A DNA stretch of 64,000 nt from Collinsella sp. An2 (GTDB taxonomy: Bacteria > Actinomycetota > Coriobacteriia > Coriobacteriales > Coriobacteriaceae): contig NZ_NFJW01000011.1 in NCBI RefSeq assembly GCF_002160065.1, positions 24,142-88,141 of the forward strand, in the 5' to 3' direction. Positions 8,930 through 17,657 of the stretch are shown here, piece after piece. The number at the start of each line of letters is the position of its first letter. The first letter of the stretch is position 1. The notes under the pieces are model-generated. The model was not told the origin of the DNA. It was given only the letters and a program-made list of their open reading frames with translations, and did no database searches. The translations under genes and the position numbers were made by a program.

Positions 8930-9949
8930 TTACGACTTGTCCTTGGGCGCGCCAAAGCGAATGCGCGGATCCAGGAAGCCGTAGCTGATGTCGACCAACA
9001 GGTTGATAACCATGACCACCACGATGATGATGGTGACGCCGCCCATAACGATGGGCCAGTCACGCTGGGTGATGGCACGGTAGATCTCGTAACCGATGCC
9101 TGGCCAGTTAAAGACCGTCTCGGTGAGGATGGCGCCGGAAAGCATGGAGCCGAAGTCGACGCCAATGTAGGTGACGACGGGGATAAGTGCATTCTTAAGC
9201 GCATGATGCACAATGACCGACCGGTTGGAGAGGCCCTTGGCGCGCGCGGTGCGGATGTAGTCCTGGTTCATGACGTCAAGCAGCTGCGAACGCATGATGC
9301 GCGCGGAGTACGCCATGGACACCGACGCCAGGGTGAAGGCCGGCAAAATGTAATACATCCACTCGGGATATGCGGAAGCGACGCCGCCGCCTGCTCCCGA
9401 CAACGGGAGCACGTGCAGATAGACGCCGAAGAACAGCTGGAGCAACATGCCCAGCCAGAATGCCGGCAACGACACCATAATCGACGTGACGAGGGTCACG
9501 AGGATATCCCAGAAGGAATATCGCTTGATTGCCGAGATGATGCCCGCACCGATACCCATGATTGCCTCAAGGATAATGGCGCACACGGCAAGACGCGCCG
9601 TGTAGGGGAACTTATCGGCAAAGATGTCGGTCACCGGAAGCTTGCGCTGGTACGACCGTCCCAGATCACCATGGAACAGATCGACGATGTAGTTCACATA
9701 CCGCTCGGGAAGCGGAACCGGAACGGGGTCGCCATTCTCGTCGAGGATGGGATCGCCGTTCTCATCAACCTGAACAAGATCATAGCTGACACGCATCTGG
9801 AGCTCGACGGCCGGGTCGAGCACCTTGTCACCAGCGATCATCTTGATCGGGTCGCCCGGTACAACGTTCTGCAGCAAGAACAGAATGAGCGTCACGCCGA
9901 AGAACACCGGGATGAACTGCAGCACACGCTTTAGGATGTACTTTCCCAT
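8930..9949 (-). CDS. oppB: oligopeptide ABC transporter permease OppB
   Basis: This 339-residue permease opens with the family hallmark MGKYILKRVLQFIPVFFGVT and has about six membrane helices. Its EAA loop is TARAKGLSNRSVIVHHALKN near 220. Between helix 1 and helix 2 sits a periplasmic-type loop with the acidic insertion VDENGDPILDENGDPV, which contains a repeated ENGDP. An in-frame upstream start at 9997 would add 16 residues, but GGAGA lies 8-12 bp before 9949 and the shorter form fits the family. Confidence 0.92.
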   Translation of the reverse strand: MGKYILKRVLQFIPVFFGVTLILFLLQNVVPGDPIKMIAGDKVLDPAVELQMRVSYDLVQVDENGDPILDENGDPVPVPLPERYVNYIVDLFHGDLGRSYQRKLPVTDIFADKFPYTARLAVCAIILEAIMGIGAGIISAIKRYSFWDILVTLVTSIMVSLPAFWLGMLLQLFFGVYLHVLPLSGAGGGVASAYPEWMYYILPAFTLASVSMAYSARIMRSQLLDVMNQDYIRTARAKGLSNRSVIVHHALKNALIPVVTYIGVDFGSMLSGAILTETVFNWPGIGYEIYRAITQRDWPIVMGGVTIIIVVVMVINLLVDISYGFLDPRIRFGAPKDKS

Positions 9950-9985
9950 AGATAAAACTCTCCAGTCATGTGGCTGAAACAAGGT

Positions 9986-10021
9986 ACGGGATGCCACTCT
10001 TGGGTAAGACTGACATCCCGT
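9986..10021 (-). terminator. intercistronic hairpin between oppA and oppB
   Basis: ACGGGATG and CATCCCGT pair around a 20-base loop in the 137-bp gap after oppA. Such hairpins often let oppA exceed the membrane genes in amount, by attenuation or mRNA protection. That role is inferred from position. Confidence 0.6.
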
Positions 10022-10086
10022 ATGACGAATGTTCAGTATGCCAAACTGGCTACTACATTACAATCCTTGCCTCACGAAGGCTGCGA

Positions 10087-11787
10087 TTAGGCAAGCTCAG
10101 CCTCGGACAGATCGGCCTTCTTCAGCGGGTCGATGTAGAGGTGAGCGATGCGGTCGGAGCCAGCGATCTGATGCGTGTAGAAGTTCAGCGGGATGACCGG
10201 GTTGTCCTCACCGATGATGGCGTCGGCCTGATGCATGAGGTCGATACGCTGGTCGGTATCGACGGTGGCGCGAGCCTGGTTGATGAGCTCGTCGACCTCG
10301 GGGTTGCTGTAACCGGAGCGGTTGTCGCCACCGAGGGAGTCGCTGTGGAACAGCGGATACAGGAAGTTGTCGTAGATCGGGTAGTCCGCGATCCAGCCCA
10401 GACGACCGAACTGGTAGTTGAGGTCCTGATACTCGGTCAGAATGGCAGCCCACTCCTGGGTGTCGGAGGTGCAGGTGATGCCGACAGCCTCGAGGTCGGA
10501 GATGACCGACTCCATGATGGCCTGGTGACCACCGTCGAGGTTGTAGGAGAGCTGCAGGGTGATGCCACGCTTGCCGTCGCCATCCGCAGGATAGAGCTGG
10601 TCGAGCAGCTCGATAGCAGCAGCCTGGTCATACTTGCAGTAGGGCCACATGCCCTCCTGGTAGCCGTCGATGCCCGGAGGAACGATGCCGTCGGCGGGCG
10701 TACGGGTGCCGGAGAAGATGCTGTCGCAGATGGCCTCACGGTTGATGGCCATGGAGATGGCACGACGGAAGTCGGCGTTGTTGAACGGCTCCGCGGTGTT
10801 GTTGCAGGTGAGGTAATAGGTGGAGGGCTCAGAGCCAAGCAGCATGTGCTGGCCGTCGCTCATGGTGTAGCCGTCCTCGGAGACGCCGCGGTCGGACTTG
10901 GCGGCATCGATCTGAGCGACCGGGACATCGCAGACGTCGAGGTTGCCGGCCTGGAACTCGCGGTAAGCGGTCTCCTGGTCACGCTGGATGGAGAAGTGCA
11001 CGCCGTCGAGCTTGGCAGTGGTGCCATAGTAGTCGTCATAGCGGACGACGTTGATCTCCTGGCCGTCCTCCCACTTGCCGTCCATCTTGAACGGGCCGTT
11101 GCCGATGGGCGCGAGGTAGTAGTTCTCGGCATCGGTGTCGGCAGCCTCGGGCACCGGCGAAAGGGCCGGGTGAGAGACGACGTAGGCGAAGTCAGCGTAG
11201 GGGTTGTTGAGGTCCACGACGAGGGTCTGGTCGTCGGGGCAGGTAACGCCGGTCAGCTCGGTCGCAGAACCGTCGAGGAGCTCCTGATAACCCTTCACGA
11301 CGGAGAGGTGGTAGGAAATCTCGGACGGGCCGTAGATAGAGGCAACAGCGGACGAGGGGTTGACGATGCGCTCCCAAGCGCGCTTGAAGCTCTGAGAGGT
11401 GACGGCCTCGCCGTTGTGGAACGTGGCCTCCTTCAGATGGAAGGTGAACTGGGTGGCGTCGTCGTTGGACTCGAAGGACTCGGCGGCAAGACCGACGATC
11501 TCGCCCTTCTCGAAGTCATACTCGGTCAGCGTGTCGAACAGCTGGAAGACGACCTGAATGCCCTGGTCCTCCTGGGCGTTGTACGGGTCGATGCACACCG
11601 GGTTGTTGATGTAGTAGTTGAGCGTGTTGCCAGCTGCGGGAGCGGAGTCGCCACCGGTGCTGCTGCCAGCGTTGCTCGCGTTGTTGTTGGAGCAAGCAGC
11701 CAGGAACGCGAGCGAGCTCGCAGCAAGGGTGCCGCCAACGAAGGCGCGACGACCCACCACCGGCTGGTTGATCTTCGAATCTGCCAT
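10087..11787 (-). CDS. oppA: oligopeptide-binding lipoprotein OppA (solute-binding family 5)
   Basis: This 566-residue extracytoplasmic receptor delivers peptide to OppBC. The N-terminus has a twin-arginine-like GRRAFVGG, a hydrophobic stretch and the lipobox LAAC at about residues 29-32, so it should be exported (possibly by Tat) and anchored by lipidation. A Ser/Gly/Asn-rich linker follows. The body carries family-5 features such as ATFHNGEAVTSQSFKRAWER and ADFRRAISMAINREAICDS. AGGAGGA lies 6 bp before the ATG. It is the first gene of the operon. The upstream region to about 11960 is AT-rich and presumably holds the promoter. Confidence 0.93.
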   Translation of the reverse strand: MADSKINQPVVGRRAFVGGTLAASSLAFLAACSNNNASNAGSSTGGDSAPAAGNTLNYYINNPVCIDPYNAQEDQGIQVVFQLFDTLTEYDFEKGEIVGLAAESFESNDDATQFTFHLKEATFHNGEAVTSQSFKRAWERIVNPSSAVASIYGPSEISYHLSVVKGYQELLDGSATELTGVTCPDDQTLVVDLNNPYADFAYVVSHPALSPVPEAADTDAENYYLAPIGNGPFKMDGKWEDGQEINVVRYDDYYGTTAKLDGVHFSIQRDQETAYREFQAGNLDVCDVPVAQIDAAKSDRGVSEDGYTMSDGQHMLLGSEPSTYYLTCNNTAEPFNNADFRRAISMAINREAICDSIFSGTRTPADGIVPPGIDGYQEGMWPYCKYDQAAAIELLDQLYPADGDGKRGITLQLSYNLDGGHQAIMESVISDLEAVGITCTSDTQEWAAILTEYQDLNYQFGRLGWIADYPIYDNFLYPLFHSDSLGGDNRSGYSNPEVDELINQARATVDTDQRIDLMHQADAIIGEDNPVIPLNFYTHQIAGSDRIAHLYIDPLKKADLSEAELA

Positions 11788-12436
11788 GCCATCCTCCTTC
11801 TAGTGGATACCTTTCGAGACCCAGCCCCGAGAAGCCCTATCTCCCCGGTACCATTGTGCTGAATCCCGAAACGTCTTCCCGTTGCCACAGCGGCGACAGT
11901 CAGACGTTTGCTTGTAAACTTTACCTCAGTTTCTGTATATTTTGTTCGCTCTTTCCGCTAACGCCTTAGATTTACTTTATCTGAGCGCAGCGAAATGGCA
12001 ATTTACAGGGCGTCATATGCGGTTTTGCAACATGTGCATACTCCATGGACGCGTAGCACATTCGAAACATTCGCTGCGTCATGTCACGGGTGCTCGTGCC
12101 GCACGCATATGCAGGTTGCTGTTATATGCATCTTTCACCCGTATAAACACTTGTATATACCGTCTTTAGCAAAGCAGCCGGGAGGCTCCACCCATTGTGG
12201 AACCTCCCGGCTGTCTGGAAACGTTTTCGTTGTGGCGCCGCTTGAGCCGCTGCGACGTAATCCTTGCCGCGGCTTGACCCGGAGAGTGACCGTGCCCTCC
12301 CCCACATGTTTCGAGGGGTGGTGCGTGGTTAACCGGGTGATGCCGATGTCACATCGACATGTTCGCTATTCGTTCGCCTGGTTGCGAGAGGTGGCGGTGC
12401 GTTTGAAGCGGGCTGCCTCGCGCGAACCTGTATCCC
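11788..12436. other. intergenic: oppA upstream region, AT-rich stretch, structured segment after secG
   Basis: No convincing gene lies here. Positions 11910-11965 are AT-rich and contain the perfect palindrome GTAAACTTTAC (11914-11924). On the plus strand a TTGTAA/TATATT pair 18 bp apart (11912-11941) looks like a promoter but has no gene ahead of it. Positions 12214-12436, between the secG stop and the terminator at 12175, can fold into several hairpins, for example AGCCGC...GCGGCT at 12245-12274, and could be a long 3' untranslated region or an unrecognised RNA. I tested tmRNA, SRP RNA and RNase P signatures by eye and found none. Confidence 0.4.
12175..12213 (-). terminator. strong hairpin terminating the secG transcript
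   Basis: CAGCCGGGAGG pairs with CCTCCCGGCTG, with extra pairing of TCCAC and GTGGA inside. On the minus strand it is followed by CTTTGCT, a weak T-tract. It is 224 bp beyond the secG stop. Confidence 0.7.
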
Positions 12437-12691
12437 TTAGATACCGACGATGCCCTGCGGGAAGAAGAACATGCACAGCACGATGCACACGACGAACACC
12501 GCGGTCACGATGACCGTGAGCTTGTCGAGGTTCTTCTCCATAATGCCCGTAGCGGCGCTCGCGTTATAGAGCGAGCTAGCAATCATATCGGACACGCCGG
12601 TGCCCTTGCCGGAATGCATAAGCACGAGCGCGATGAGCGCGATGGCGGAAAGCGCCCACACGATAAAGATGACGATCTGAAGCGGTCCCAT
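12437..12691 (-). CDS. secG: preprotein translocase subunit SecG
   Basis: This 84-residue protein has two membrane helices (about 4-22 and 58-78) around a short loop. The SecG signature LMHSGKGTGVSDM sits after helix 1 and matches the conserved G-K-G motif. SecG assists SecYE in protein export. GGAG precedes the start by about 10 bp. In actinobacteria secG normally follows tpiA at the end of the gap-pgk-tpiA operon. Here gpmI and a RAYT insertion stand between. Confidence 0.95.
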   Translation of the reverse strand: MGPLQIVIFIVWALSAIALIALVLMHSGKGTGVSDMIASSLYNASAATGIMEKNLDKLTVIVTAVFVVCIVLCMFFFPQGIVGI

Positions 12692-12784
12692 GGGGATAAA
12701 CTCCTAACCTACCCTGTCGTAGAAACGTTCAACACTGTATCACACTCTCCCCACCCTCGCCATTCCTCCTTCACCTTACCACGC

Positions 12785-12812
12785 GCCATTGGGGACGGGT
12801 ACAAATGACAGA
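12785..12812. repeat. REP-like element, single arm, beside the RAYT gene
   Basis: It carries the core ATTGGGGACGGGTAC found in all copies in this window, with stem halves GCCATT and AATGAC (one mismatch). It begins 23 bp beyond the RAYT stop. A short ATGACAG inside the 3' end of the RAYT gene (near 12848-12858 on the complement) could pair with its outer CTGTCAT. Confidence 0.75.
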
Positions 12813-12835
12813 TACGTCGCTTTCGATGCGCCCCC

Positions 12836-13591
12836 TTACGCTCCCCCTGTCATTTTGCCGATGTGATACCGACCCACTCCAGTCAGGCGCTCTATCGTTC
12901 GTATCGAGAATCCCGCAGCTCGAAGCCTCTTCAGGCACCGATCACGTTCGGCAGCGGGCAGCTCTTTCACCTTGTCCGGCCTGATTCCCCGCAACACAAA
13001 TACCGCCTCGTTTGCAGCATCCTCATCCTGTCGACCAGGTCTGCCTTCAAAAGCGTAGTCATCGTCACCATAATTCACACTGAACCGCGTAAACGCGTCC
13101 TTTCCACCCAGCAGGTCAAGCAGCATGCCAGTATCTGCGATTTTGGCATCCCCTGTATATTCACGATAGCTGCTCCACTTGTAGGAATCACGCGCGCAGC
13201 CAAACGCCTGCGGATTATCGTGGATGTAGCGGACCGCCTGCAGCAGATACGCCTCGGTCTCGAGGGCTTTGCTCTTGAATCTACCTTCAAAGAGAGCGCC
13301 CACGTGGCCGGTCTTCGCATTGATATACCGTGCATACATACTGGAAAACCGGTGCATCATGGAGGATAAATGATCCGATACGTCGGACAACAGTAGATGA
13401 ACGTGGTTGTCCATCAGGCACCACGCGACGATCTGAATCGAATCGATATCAGCCGCCCGCCTGAGCAAACGCAGAAACTCGCGCCGATCTTCGTCGTCGT
13501 AGAAAATCGTCTGTCTACCATTGCCCCTCAGCACCACATGGTAGAACCCCGATTCGGATTTAACGCGCGCCTGTCGTACCATAGCCCTCAC
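12836..13591 (-). CDS. REP-associated tyrosine transposase (RAYT, Y1/HUH family)
   Basis: This 251-residue single-strand DNA transposase of the IS200-like Y1 superfamily is complete. The metal-binding HUH motif is NHVHLLL near residues 61-67, and the catalytic tyrosine is in AVRYIHDNP near 120. Residues 35-60 (FLRLLRRAADIDSIQIVAW) are typical of RAYTs. The C-terminus has a helix-turn-helix-like segment (IRTIERLTGVGRYHIGKM). Start is GTG at 13591 with AAAGGA 8 bp upstream; an ATG at 13582 is the alternative. RAYTs are single-copy chromosomal genes that process REP palindromes. This one is flanked by palindromes at 12785 and 13765-13885 and lies between gpmI and secG. Confidence 0.9.
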   Translation of the reverse strand: MRAMVRQARVKSESGFYHVVLRGNGRQTIFYDDEDRREFLRLLRRAADIDSIQIVAWCLMDNHVHLLLSDVSDHLSSMMHRFSSMYARYINAKTGHVGALFEGRFKSKALETEAYLLQAVRYIHDNPQAFGCARDSYKWSSYREYTGDAKIADTGMLLDLLGGKDAFTRFSVNYGDDDYAFEGRPGRQDEDAANEAVFVLRGIRPDKVKELPAAERDRCLKRLRAAGFSIRTIERLTGVGRYHIGKMTGGA

Positions 13592-13764
13592 GTCCTGCGT
13601 CCTTTATGGCAGCCCGCTTATGTGGATGATGTGCCACCCGAATCAGGCGTCGCTATAGCAAGCACCGGCGACATCTCTCCGCAGCGATTTCCCATTTGGA
13701 TAATGGGATATTCATACCCGAAATCTTTGCAGGTAGTATGCACGATTATGAACGCGCCCCATTT

Positions 13765-13885
13765 CGCCATTGGGGACGGGTACAAATGGCTGATTCAGCG
13801 CTCCATTGAGTGGCGGGAGCAAATGGCAGACGCGCTAGATCGCGCCAGATACCGAATCTGTCATTTGTACCCGTCCCCAATGGCG
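13765..13885. repeat. inverted pair of REP elements next to RAYT
   Basis: Two arms of 31 bp (13765-13795 and 13855-13885) form an inverted repeat with three mismatches around a 59-bp spacer. Each arm can also fold by itself, with GCCATT/AATGGC around the GGGGACGGGTAC loop. The spacer contains a third partial copy (CAAATGGCAGA). Positions 13592-13764, between the RAYT start and this element, show no other feature. Confidence 0.85.
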
Positions 13886-13886
13886 A

Positions 13887-13922
13887 AAGGGCCGCTGCAG
13901 GCTGTGTGCTGCAGCGGCCCTT
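13887..13922 (-). terminator. hairpin after gpmI
   Basis: GGGCCGCTGCAG and CTGCAGCGGCCC are perfectly complementary around eight bases, with short A and T tracts on the two sides, so it can act on either strand. It lies 40 bp beyond the gpmI stop and just before the REP pair. It may uncouple secG from the glycolytic genes. Confidence 0.75.
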
Positions 13923-13961
13923 TACTCGATCGAAGATAACCTCAACCCAATACGAATCAGG

Positions 13962-15527
13962 CTACTCCTCGGTGGCGAGCACGCGACCGGTCATCTCGGC
14001 GGAAGGCTCGAGACCAGCCAGGGTGAGCATCGTCGGGGCGATATCGGACAGACGACCGTCCTCGATACCCGTGAGCTTCGCGTTCGGGTCGACCACGATA
14101 AACGGCACGCGGTTGGTGGTATGCGCTGTAAACGGATGCTTCTCACCGGCGTCGTCCACGTCATACATGTGGTCGGCGTTGCCGTGGTCGGCAGTGATCA
14201 GCGCAAAGCCGCCCTTGGCAAGAATCGCCGGAATGACCTTCGACAGACCGTCATCAACAGCCTGAACAGCCTTGACGGCGGCGTCGAAGACGCCCGTGTG
14301 ACCAACCATGTCGCAGTTGGCGTAGTTCACAATGTAGAAGTCCGCGCGGTCCTCGTTGATGGCCTGGACGAGCTTCTCGGTAACCTCGGGCTCCGACATC
14401 TCGGGCTGCAGGTCATAGGTAGCAACCTTCGGCGAAGGAACGAGCACACGCTCCTCCCCCTCCTTGGGCTCCTCCACGCCGCCGTTTAGGAAGAACGTCA
14501 CGTGAGCGTACTTCTCGGTCTCGGCGGTGTGCAGCTGCTTCAAGCCGTTCTGCGCGATGACATCGGCAAACACGTTCTCGGGGAAGGTCTTGGGGAAGGC
14601 CACCTCGACGTTCTTGAACGTGTCATCGTACTCGGTCATGGTGACGAAGTGCGAAAGCTTAGGCGCAACCTTGCGCTCGAAGCCGTCGAAATCCTCCTCG
14701 GTGAAGGCGCGCGTCATCTCACGAGCACGGTCGGGACGGAAGTTGAAGAACACCATGGCGTCGCCATCCTGCACGCCCTCGTTGTGGCATGCGAACGGCT
14801 CGATGAACTCGTCGCCGCGCTCGTCCTTCTCGTAGTACGCCTTGACGCCCTCGACCGGGTCGGTGTCAACGTCGGACGGAAGGGTCACGACATCGTAGGC
14901 GCGCTCGACGCGCTCCCAACGGTTGTCGCGGTCCATGGCCCAGTAACGACCGGACACGGTAGCGATGCGAGCGTCGACCTCGGCGTACGTGGAGAGCGCC
15001 TCGAGGTTCTGCTTCAGCGTCTCGATATAGCCGGCACCGGAGTGCGGGTCGACATCGCGGCCGTCCATGAAGCAGTGGAAGCGGATGTGCTTCACACCAT
15101 GGATGGCGGCGATGGCAGCAAGGTTCTCGCCGTGGCGCTGCATGGAGTGCACGCCGCCCGGGGAGACGAGACCCAGCAGATGCAGGGTCTTGCCGCTCTT
15201 GGCAACGTCGTCCATAGCGGACACGAGCGTGGGGTTCTCCTCGATGGAGCCATCGACAATCGCGTTGTTGATGCGCGAGAGCTCCTGGAACACGATGCGG
15301 CCCGCGCCGATGTTCAGGTGGCCGACCTCGGAGTTGCCCATCTGGCCCGCAGGCAGGCCAACGTCCTCGCCGGACGCGCCGAGCGTGGTGTGAGGATACT
15401 TCTCCCACAGCTCGTCCAGGAAGGGCTTGTTCGCCTTGTAGACGGCGTTGTTGTCGCCCGCAGGAGCCAGGCCAAAGCCGTCCATGATGACGAGGAGCGC
15501 CGGAAGATGACGCTTGTTCTCAGCCAT
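13962..15527 (-). CDS. gpmI: 2,3-bisphosphoglycerate-independent phosphoglycerate mutase
   Basis: This 521-residue enzyme interconverts 3- and 2-phosphoglycerate with a phosphoserine intermediate and two divalent metals. The metal-binding start VIMDGFGL and the catalytic Ser in MGNSEVGHLNIGAGR (near 70) are present. So are DGRDVDPHSG near 155 and the C-terminal metal site ITADHGNADHM near 445. Its ATG overlaps the tpiA stop by one base (TAATG). It is cotranscribed with gapA, pgk and tpiA. Confidence 0.95.
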   Translation of the reverse strand: MAENKRHLPALLVIMDGFGLAPAGDNNAVYKANKPFLDELWEKYPHTTLGASGEDVGLPAGQMGNSEVGHLNIGAGRIVFQELSRINNAIVDGSIEENPTLVSAMDDVAKSGKTLHLLGLVSPGGVHSMQRHGENLAAIAAIHGVKHIRFHCFMDGRDVDPHSGAGYIETLKQNLEALSTYAEVDARIATVSGRYWAMDRDNRWERVERAYDVVTLPSDVDTDPVEGVKAYYEKDERGDEFIEPFACHNEGVQDGDAMVFFNFRPDRAREMTRAFTEEDFDGFERKVAPKLSHFVTMTEYDDTFKNVEVAFPKTFPENVFADVIAQNGLKQLHTAETEKYAHVTFFLNGGVEEPKEGEERVLVPSPKVATYDLQPEMSEPEVTEKLVQAINEDRADFYIVNYANCDMVGHTGVFDAAVKAVQAVDDGLSKVIPAILAKGGFALITADHGNADHMYDVDDAGEKHPFTAHTTNRVPFIVVDPNAKLTGIEDGRLSDIAPTMLTLAGLEPSAEMTGRVLATEE

Positions 15528-16297
15528 TACTCAGCCGCCTTCTCAACCATAGCCGCGAAGCTCTCGGCAACGAGGGAAGCGCCGCCGACGAGCGCGCCGT
15601 CAACGTCCTCCTCGGCCAGGAAGCCAGCGATGTTCTCGGGCTTGGCGGAACCGCCGTACAGGATGCGGATGCCGGCCGCGGTCTCCTCGCCAAAGATCTC
15701 GACGAGGGTCTTGCGGATCGCGCCGCAGACCTCCTGGGCGTCAGCCGCAGTAGCGGTCTTGCCGGTGCCGATGGCCCAGATGGGCTCATAGGCGACGACG
15801 TACTTGGACGGATCGGTGATCTCGAGGCCCTCGGTGTCCTTCTTGATCTGGTCGACGACGAACTCGACGTGCTTGCCGGCCTCGCGGACCTCAAGGGACT
15901 CGCCGCAGCAGCTGATGGGGGTGATGCCAGCAGCCATGAGCGCCTTGGCCTTCTTGTTGATCTCCTCGTCGGTCTCGTGGAAGTAGTCACGACGCTCGGA
16001 GTGGCCGATGATGCAGTAGGTGGCGTCAACGCTCTTCAGCATGTCGCAGGAGGTCTCGCCGGTATAGGCGCCCTTGGCCTCCCAGTGCACGTTCTGGCCG
16101 CCCAGCTTGATGGCGCTGCCGGCGATCTTGTGCGAGGTGCAGGCAAGATCGATGGTCGGCGGGCAGATGACGACCTCGACGGAGTCGGTCGCGGGGACCT
16201 TCTCCACGAGCGCCTCGGCAAGCTCCTTGGCAGCCGGGACGTCGTTGTTCATTTTCCAGTTGCCTGCGATGAGGCGGGTGCGCTTACTCTGCGTCAT
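15527..16297 (-). CDS. tpiA: triosephosphate isomerase
   Basis: This 256-residue TIM barrel interconverts dihydroxyacetone phosphate and glyceraldehyde 3-phosphate. Substrate-binding GNWKMNN is at residues about 11-17, the catalytic His in IGHSERR near 100, the catalytic Glu in AYEPIWAIGTG near 170 and the phosphate loop YGGSAKPEN near 215. I chose the ATG at 16297 rather than an in-frame ATG at 16357, which lies well inside pgk. GGAGG is 7 bp upstream, the protein then has normal family length, and the gene overlaps pgk by 14 bp. Confidence 0.95.
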   Translation of the reverse strand: MTQSKRTRLIAGNWKMNNDVPAAKELAEALVEKVPATDSVEVVICPPTIDLACTSHKIAGSAIKLGGQNVHWEAKGAYTGETSCDMLKSVDATYCIIGHSERRDYFHETDEEINKKAKALMAAGITPISCCGESLEVREAGKHVEFVVDQIKKDTEGLEITDPSKYVVAYEPIWAIGTGKTATAADAQEVCGAIRKTLVEIFGEETAAGIRILYGGSAKPENIAGFLAEEDVDGALVGGASLVAESFAAMVEKAAE

Positions 16298-17480
16298 TGA
16301 GAGCCTCCACTCCCGGAAGGGCCTTGCCCTCGACGAGCTCCATGGAGGCGCCGCCACCCGTGGAGATCCAGGACATCTTGTCGGCCAGGTTGAACTTGTT
16401 CACAGCCGCGACGGAGTCGCCGCCACCGATGATCGAGGTGCAGCCCTCGTTAGCAGCAACAGCCTCGGCAACGGCCTGGGTGCCGTGCGCGAACTGATCC
16501 ATCTCGAAGACGCCCATGGGGCCGTTCCAGAAGATGGTCTTGGCCTCGGCGATGGCGTCGGCATAGAGCTTCTCAGTCTTGGGGCCGATGTCCATGCCCA
16601 TGCGGTCCTCAGGGATCTTGTCGGAGTCGACGACCTCGCCCACAGCGTCCTCACCGAAGTGATCGGTCACGACGTTGTCGACGGGCAGCAGGATCTTGAC
16701 GCCCTTGTCCTCGGCCTTCTTGAGCATCTCGCCAGCGCGCTCGACCCAGTCGGGCTCCTGCAGGGAGGTGCCGACGGTGTAGCCCTTGGCCAGGAAGAAG
16801 GTGTAAGCCATGCCGCCACCGATGATCAGGGTGTCAGCGGAGTCGATGAGGTGATCGAGCACACCGATCTTCGAGGACACCTTGGAGCCGCCGACGATAG
16901 CGACGAAGGGACGCTCGGGCTCGGCGAAGATGCCGGTCAGGGTGTCGACCTCCTTCTCAAGCAGGAAGCCGGCGACGGCGGGCAGGTACTGGGCCGGGCC
17001 CACCACGGAGCCCTGAGCGCGGTGCGCGGTGCCGAAGGCGTCGAGCACGAAGATGTCGCCATAAGAAGCGAGGATCTTGGCGATCTCGGGGTCGTTCTTC
17101 TTCTCGCGCTTGTCGAAGCGGACGTTCTCGAGCACCAGGATGTCGCCCGGCTCGAGCGCGTCGACGGCAGCCTTGGCCTTCTCGCCGTAGGTGTCGTCGA
17201 CAAACTTGACCTCATAGCCCGTGAGCTCGGCGAGCTTGTCGGCAGCCGGCTTGAGCGAGAGCTCGGGCTCGGGGCCGTCGCCCTTGGGGCGGCCAAGGTG
17301 GCTCATGAGGATGATCTTGGCGTTGTGCTCCTTGAGGTACTTGATGGTGGGGATGGCCGCGCGCACGCGGGTGTCGTCGGTTACGACGCCATCCTTCAGC
17401 GGCACGTTGAAGTCAACGCGCATAAGGACGCGCTTGCCGTCGACATCGATGTCGCGGACGGTCTTCTTGGTGAAAGCCAT
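16284..17480 (-). CDS. pgk: phosphoglycerate kinase
   Basis: This 398-residue enzyme makes ATP from 1,3-bisphosphoglycerate. It has the N-terminal substrate motif RVDFNVPL, the hinge-side IVGGSKVSSK, GGGMAYTFF and the nucleotide-binding GGGDSVAA near the C-terminus. AGAAAGG precedes the ATG at 17480. A TTG six bases upstream is in frame but less likely. It overlaps tpiA and is separated from gapA by a hairpin that may reduce read-through. Confidence 0.95.
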   Translation of the reverse strand: MAFTKKTVRDIDVDGKRVLMRVDFNVPLKDGVVTDDTRVRAAIPTIKYLKEHNAKIILMSHLGRPKGDGPEPELSLKPAADKLAELTGYEVKFVDDTYGEKAKAAVDALEPGDILVLENVRFDKREKKNDPEIAKILASYGDIFVLDAFGTAHRAQGSVVGPAQYLPAVAGFLLEKEVDTLTGIFAEPERPFVAIVGGSKVSSKIGVLDHLIDSADTLIIGGGMAYTFFLAKGYTVGTSLQEPDWVERAGEMLKKAEDKGVKILLPVDNVVTDHFGEDAVGEVVDSDKIPEDRMGMDIGPKTEKLYADAIAEAKTIFWNGPMGVFEMDQFAHGTQAVAEAVAANEGCTSIIGGGDSVAAVNKFNLADKMSWISTGGGASMELVEGKALPGVEALNDAE

Positions 17481-17573
17481 ATGCAATCTACCTTTCTATT
17501 AATCGGGCAGCGCACCGCCATCCCCGCACGAAGGCGGTCTTGGCGCCCGGCGCTGCAGCCGGTCCAAAACAAA

Positions 17574-17614
17574 AGGGCGCGACCTTAGGGCATAAAGCCT
17601 TGAGGCCGCGCCCT
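17574..17614 (-). terminator. hairpin between gapA and pgk
   Basis: On the minus strand AGGGCGCGGCC and GGTCGCGCCCT pair, with AAGGC/GCCCT-type pairing inside, followed by TTTTGTTTT. It lies 44 bp after the gapA stop and probably gives partial termination so that gapA exceeds pgk. Confidence 0.75.
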
Positions 17615-17657
17615 CTCATCTCAAGACGCTAACGAAAGCTCGTGTGAAGCGGCAAGC

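Noticed and set aside
9970..11862. Plus-strand open frame of 630 codons opposite oppA
   Set aside because: Antisense to a lipoprotein gene with signal and lipobox; Val/Gly/Asp-rich, no known domain.
12214..12436. tmRNA, SRP RNA or RNase P RNA
   Set aside because: No tag frame ending in ALAA, no GGAAG...AGCAG SRP tip motif and no RNase P P4 signature were found on either strand.
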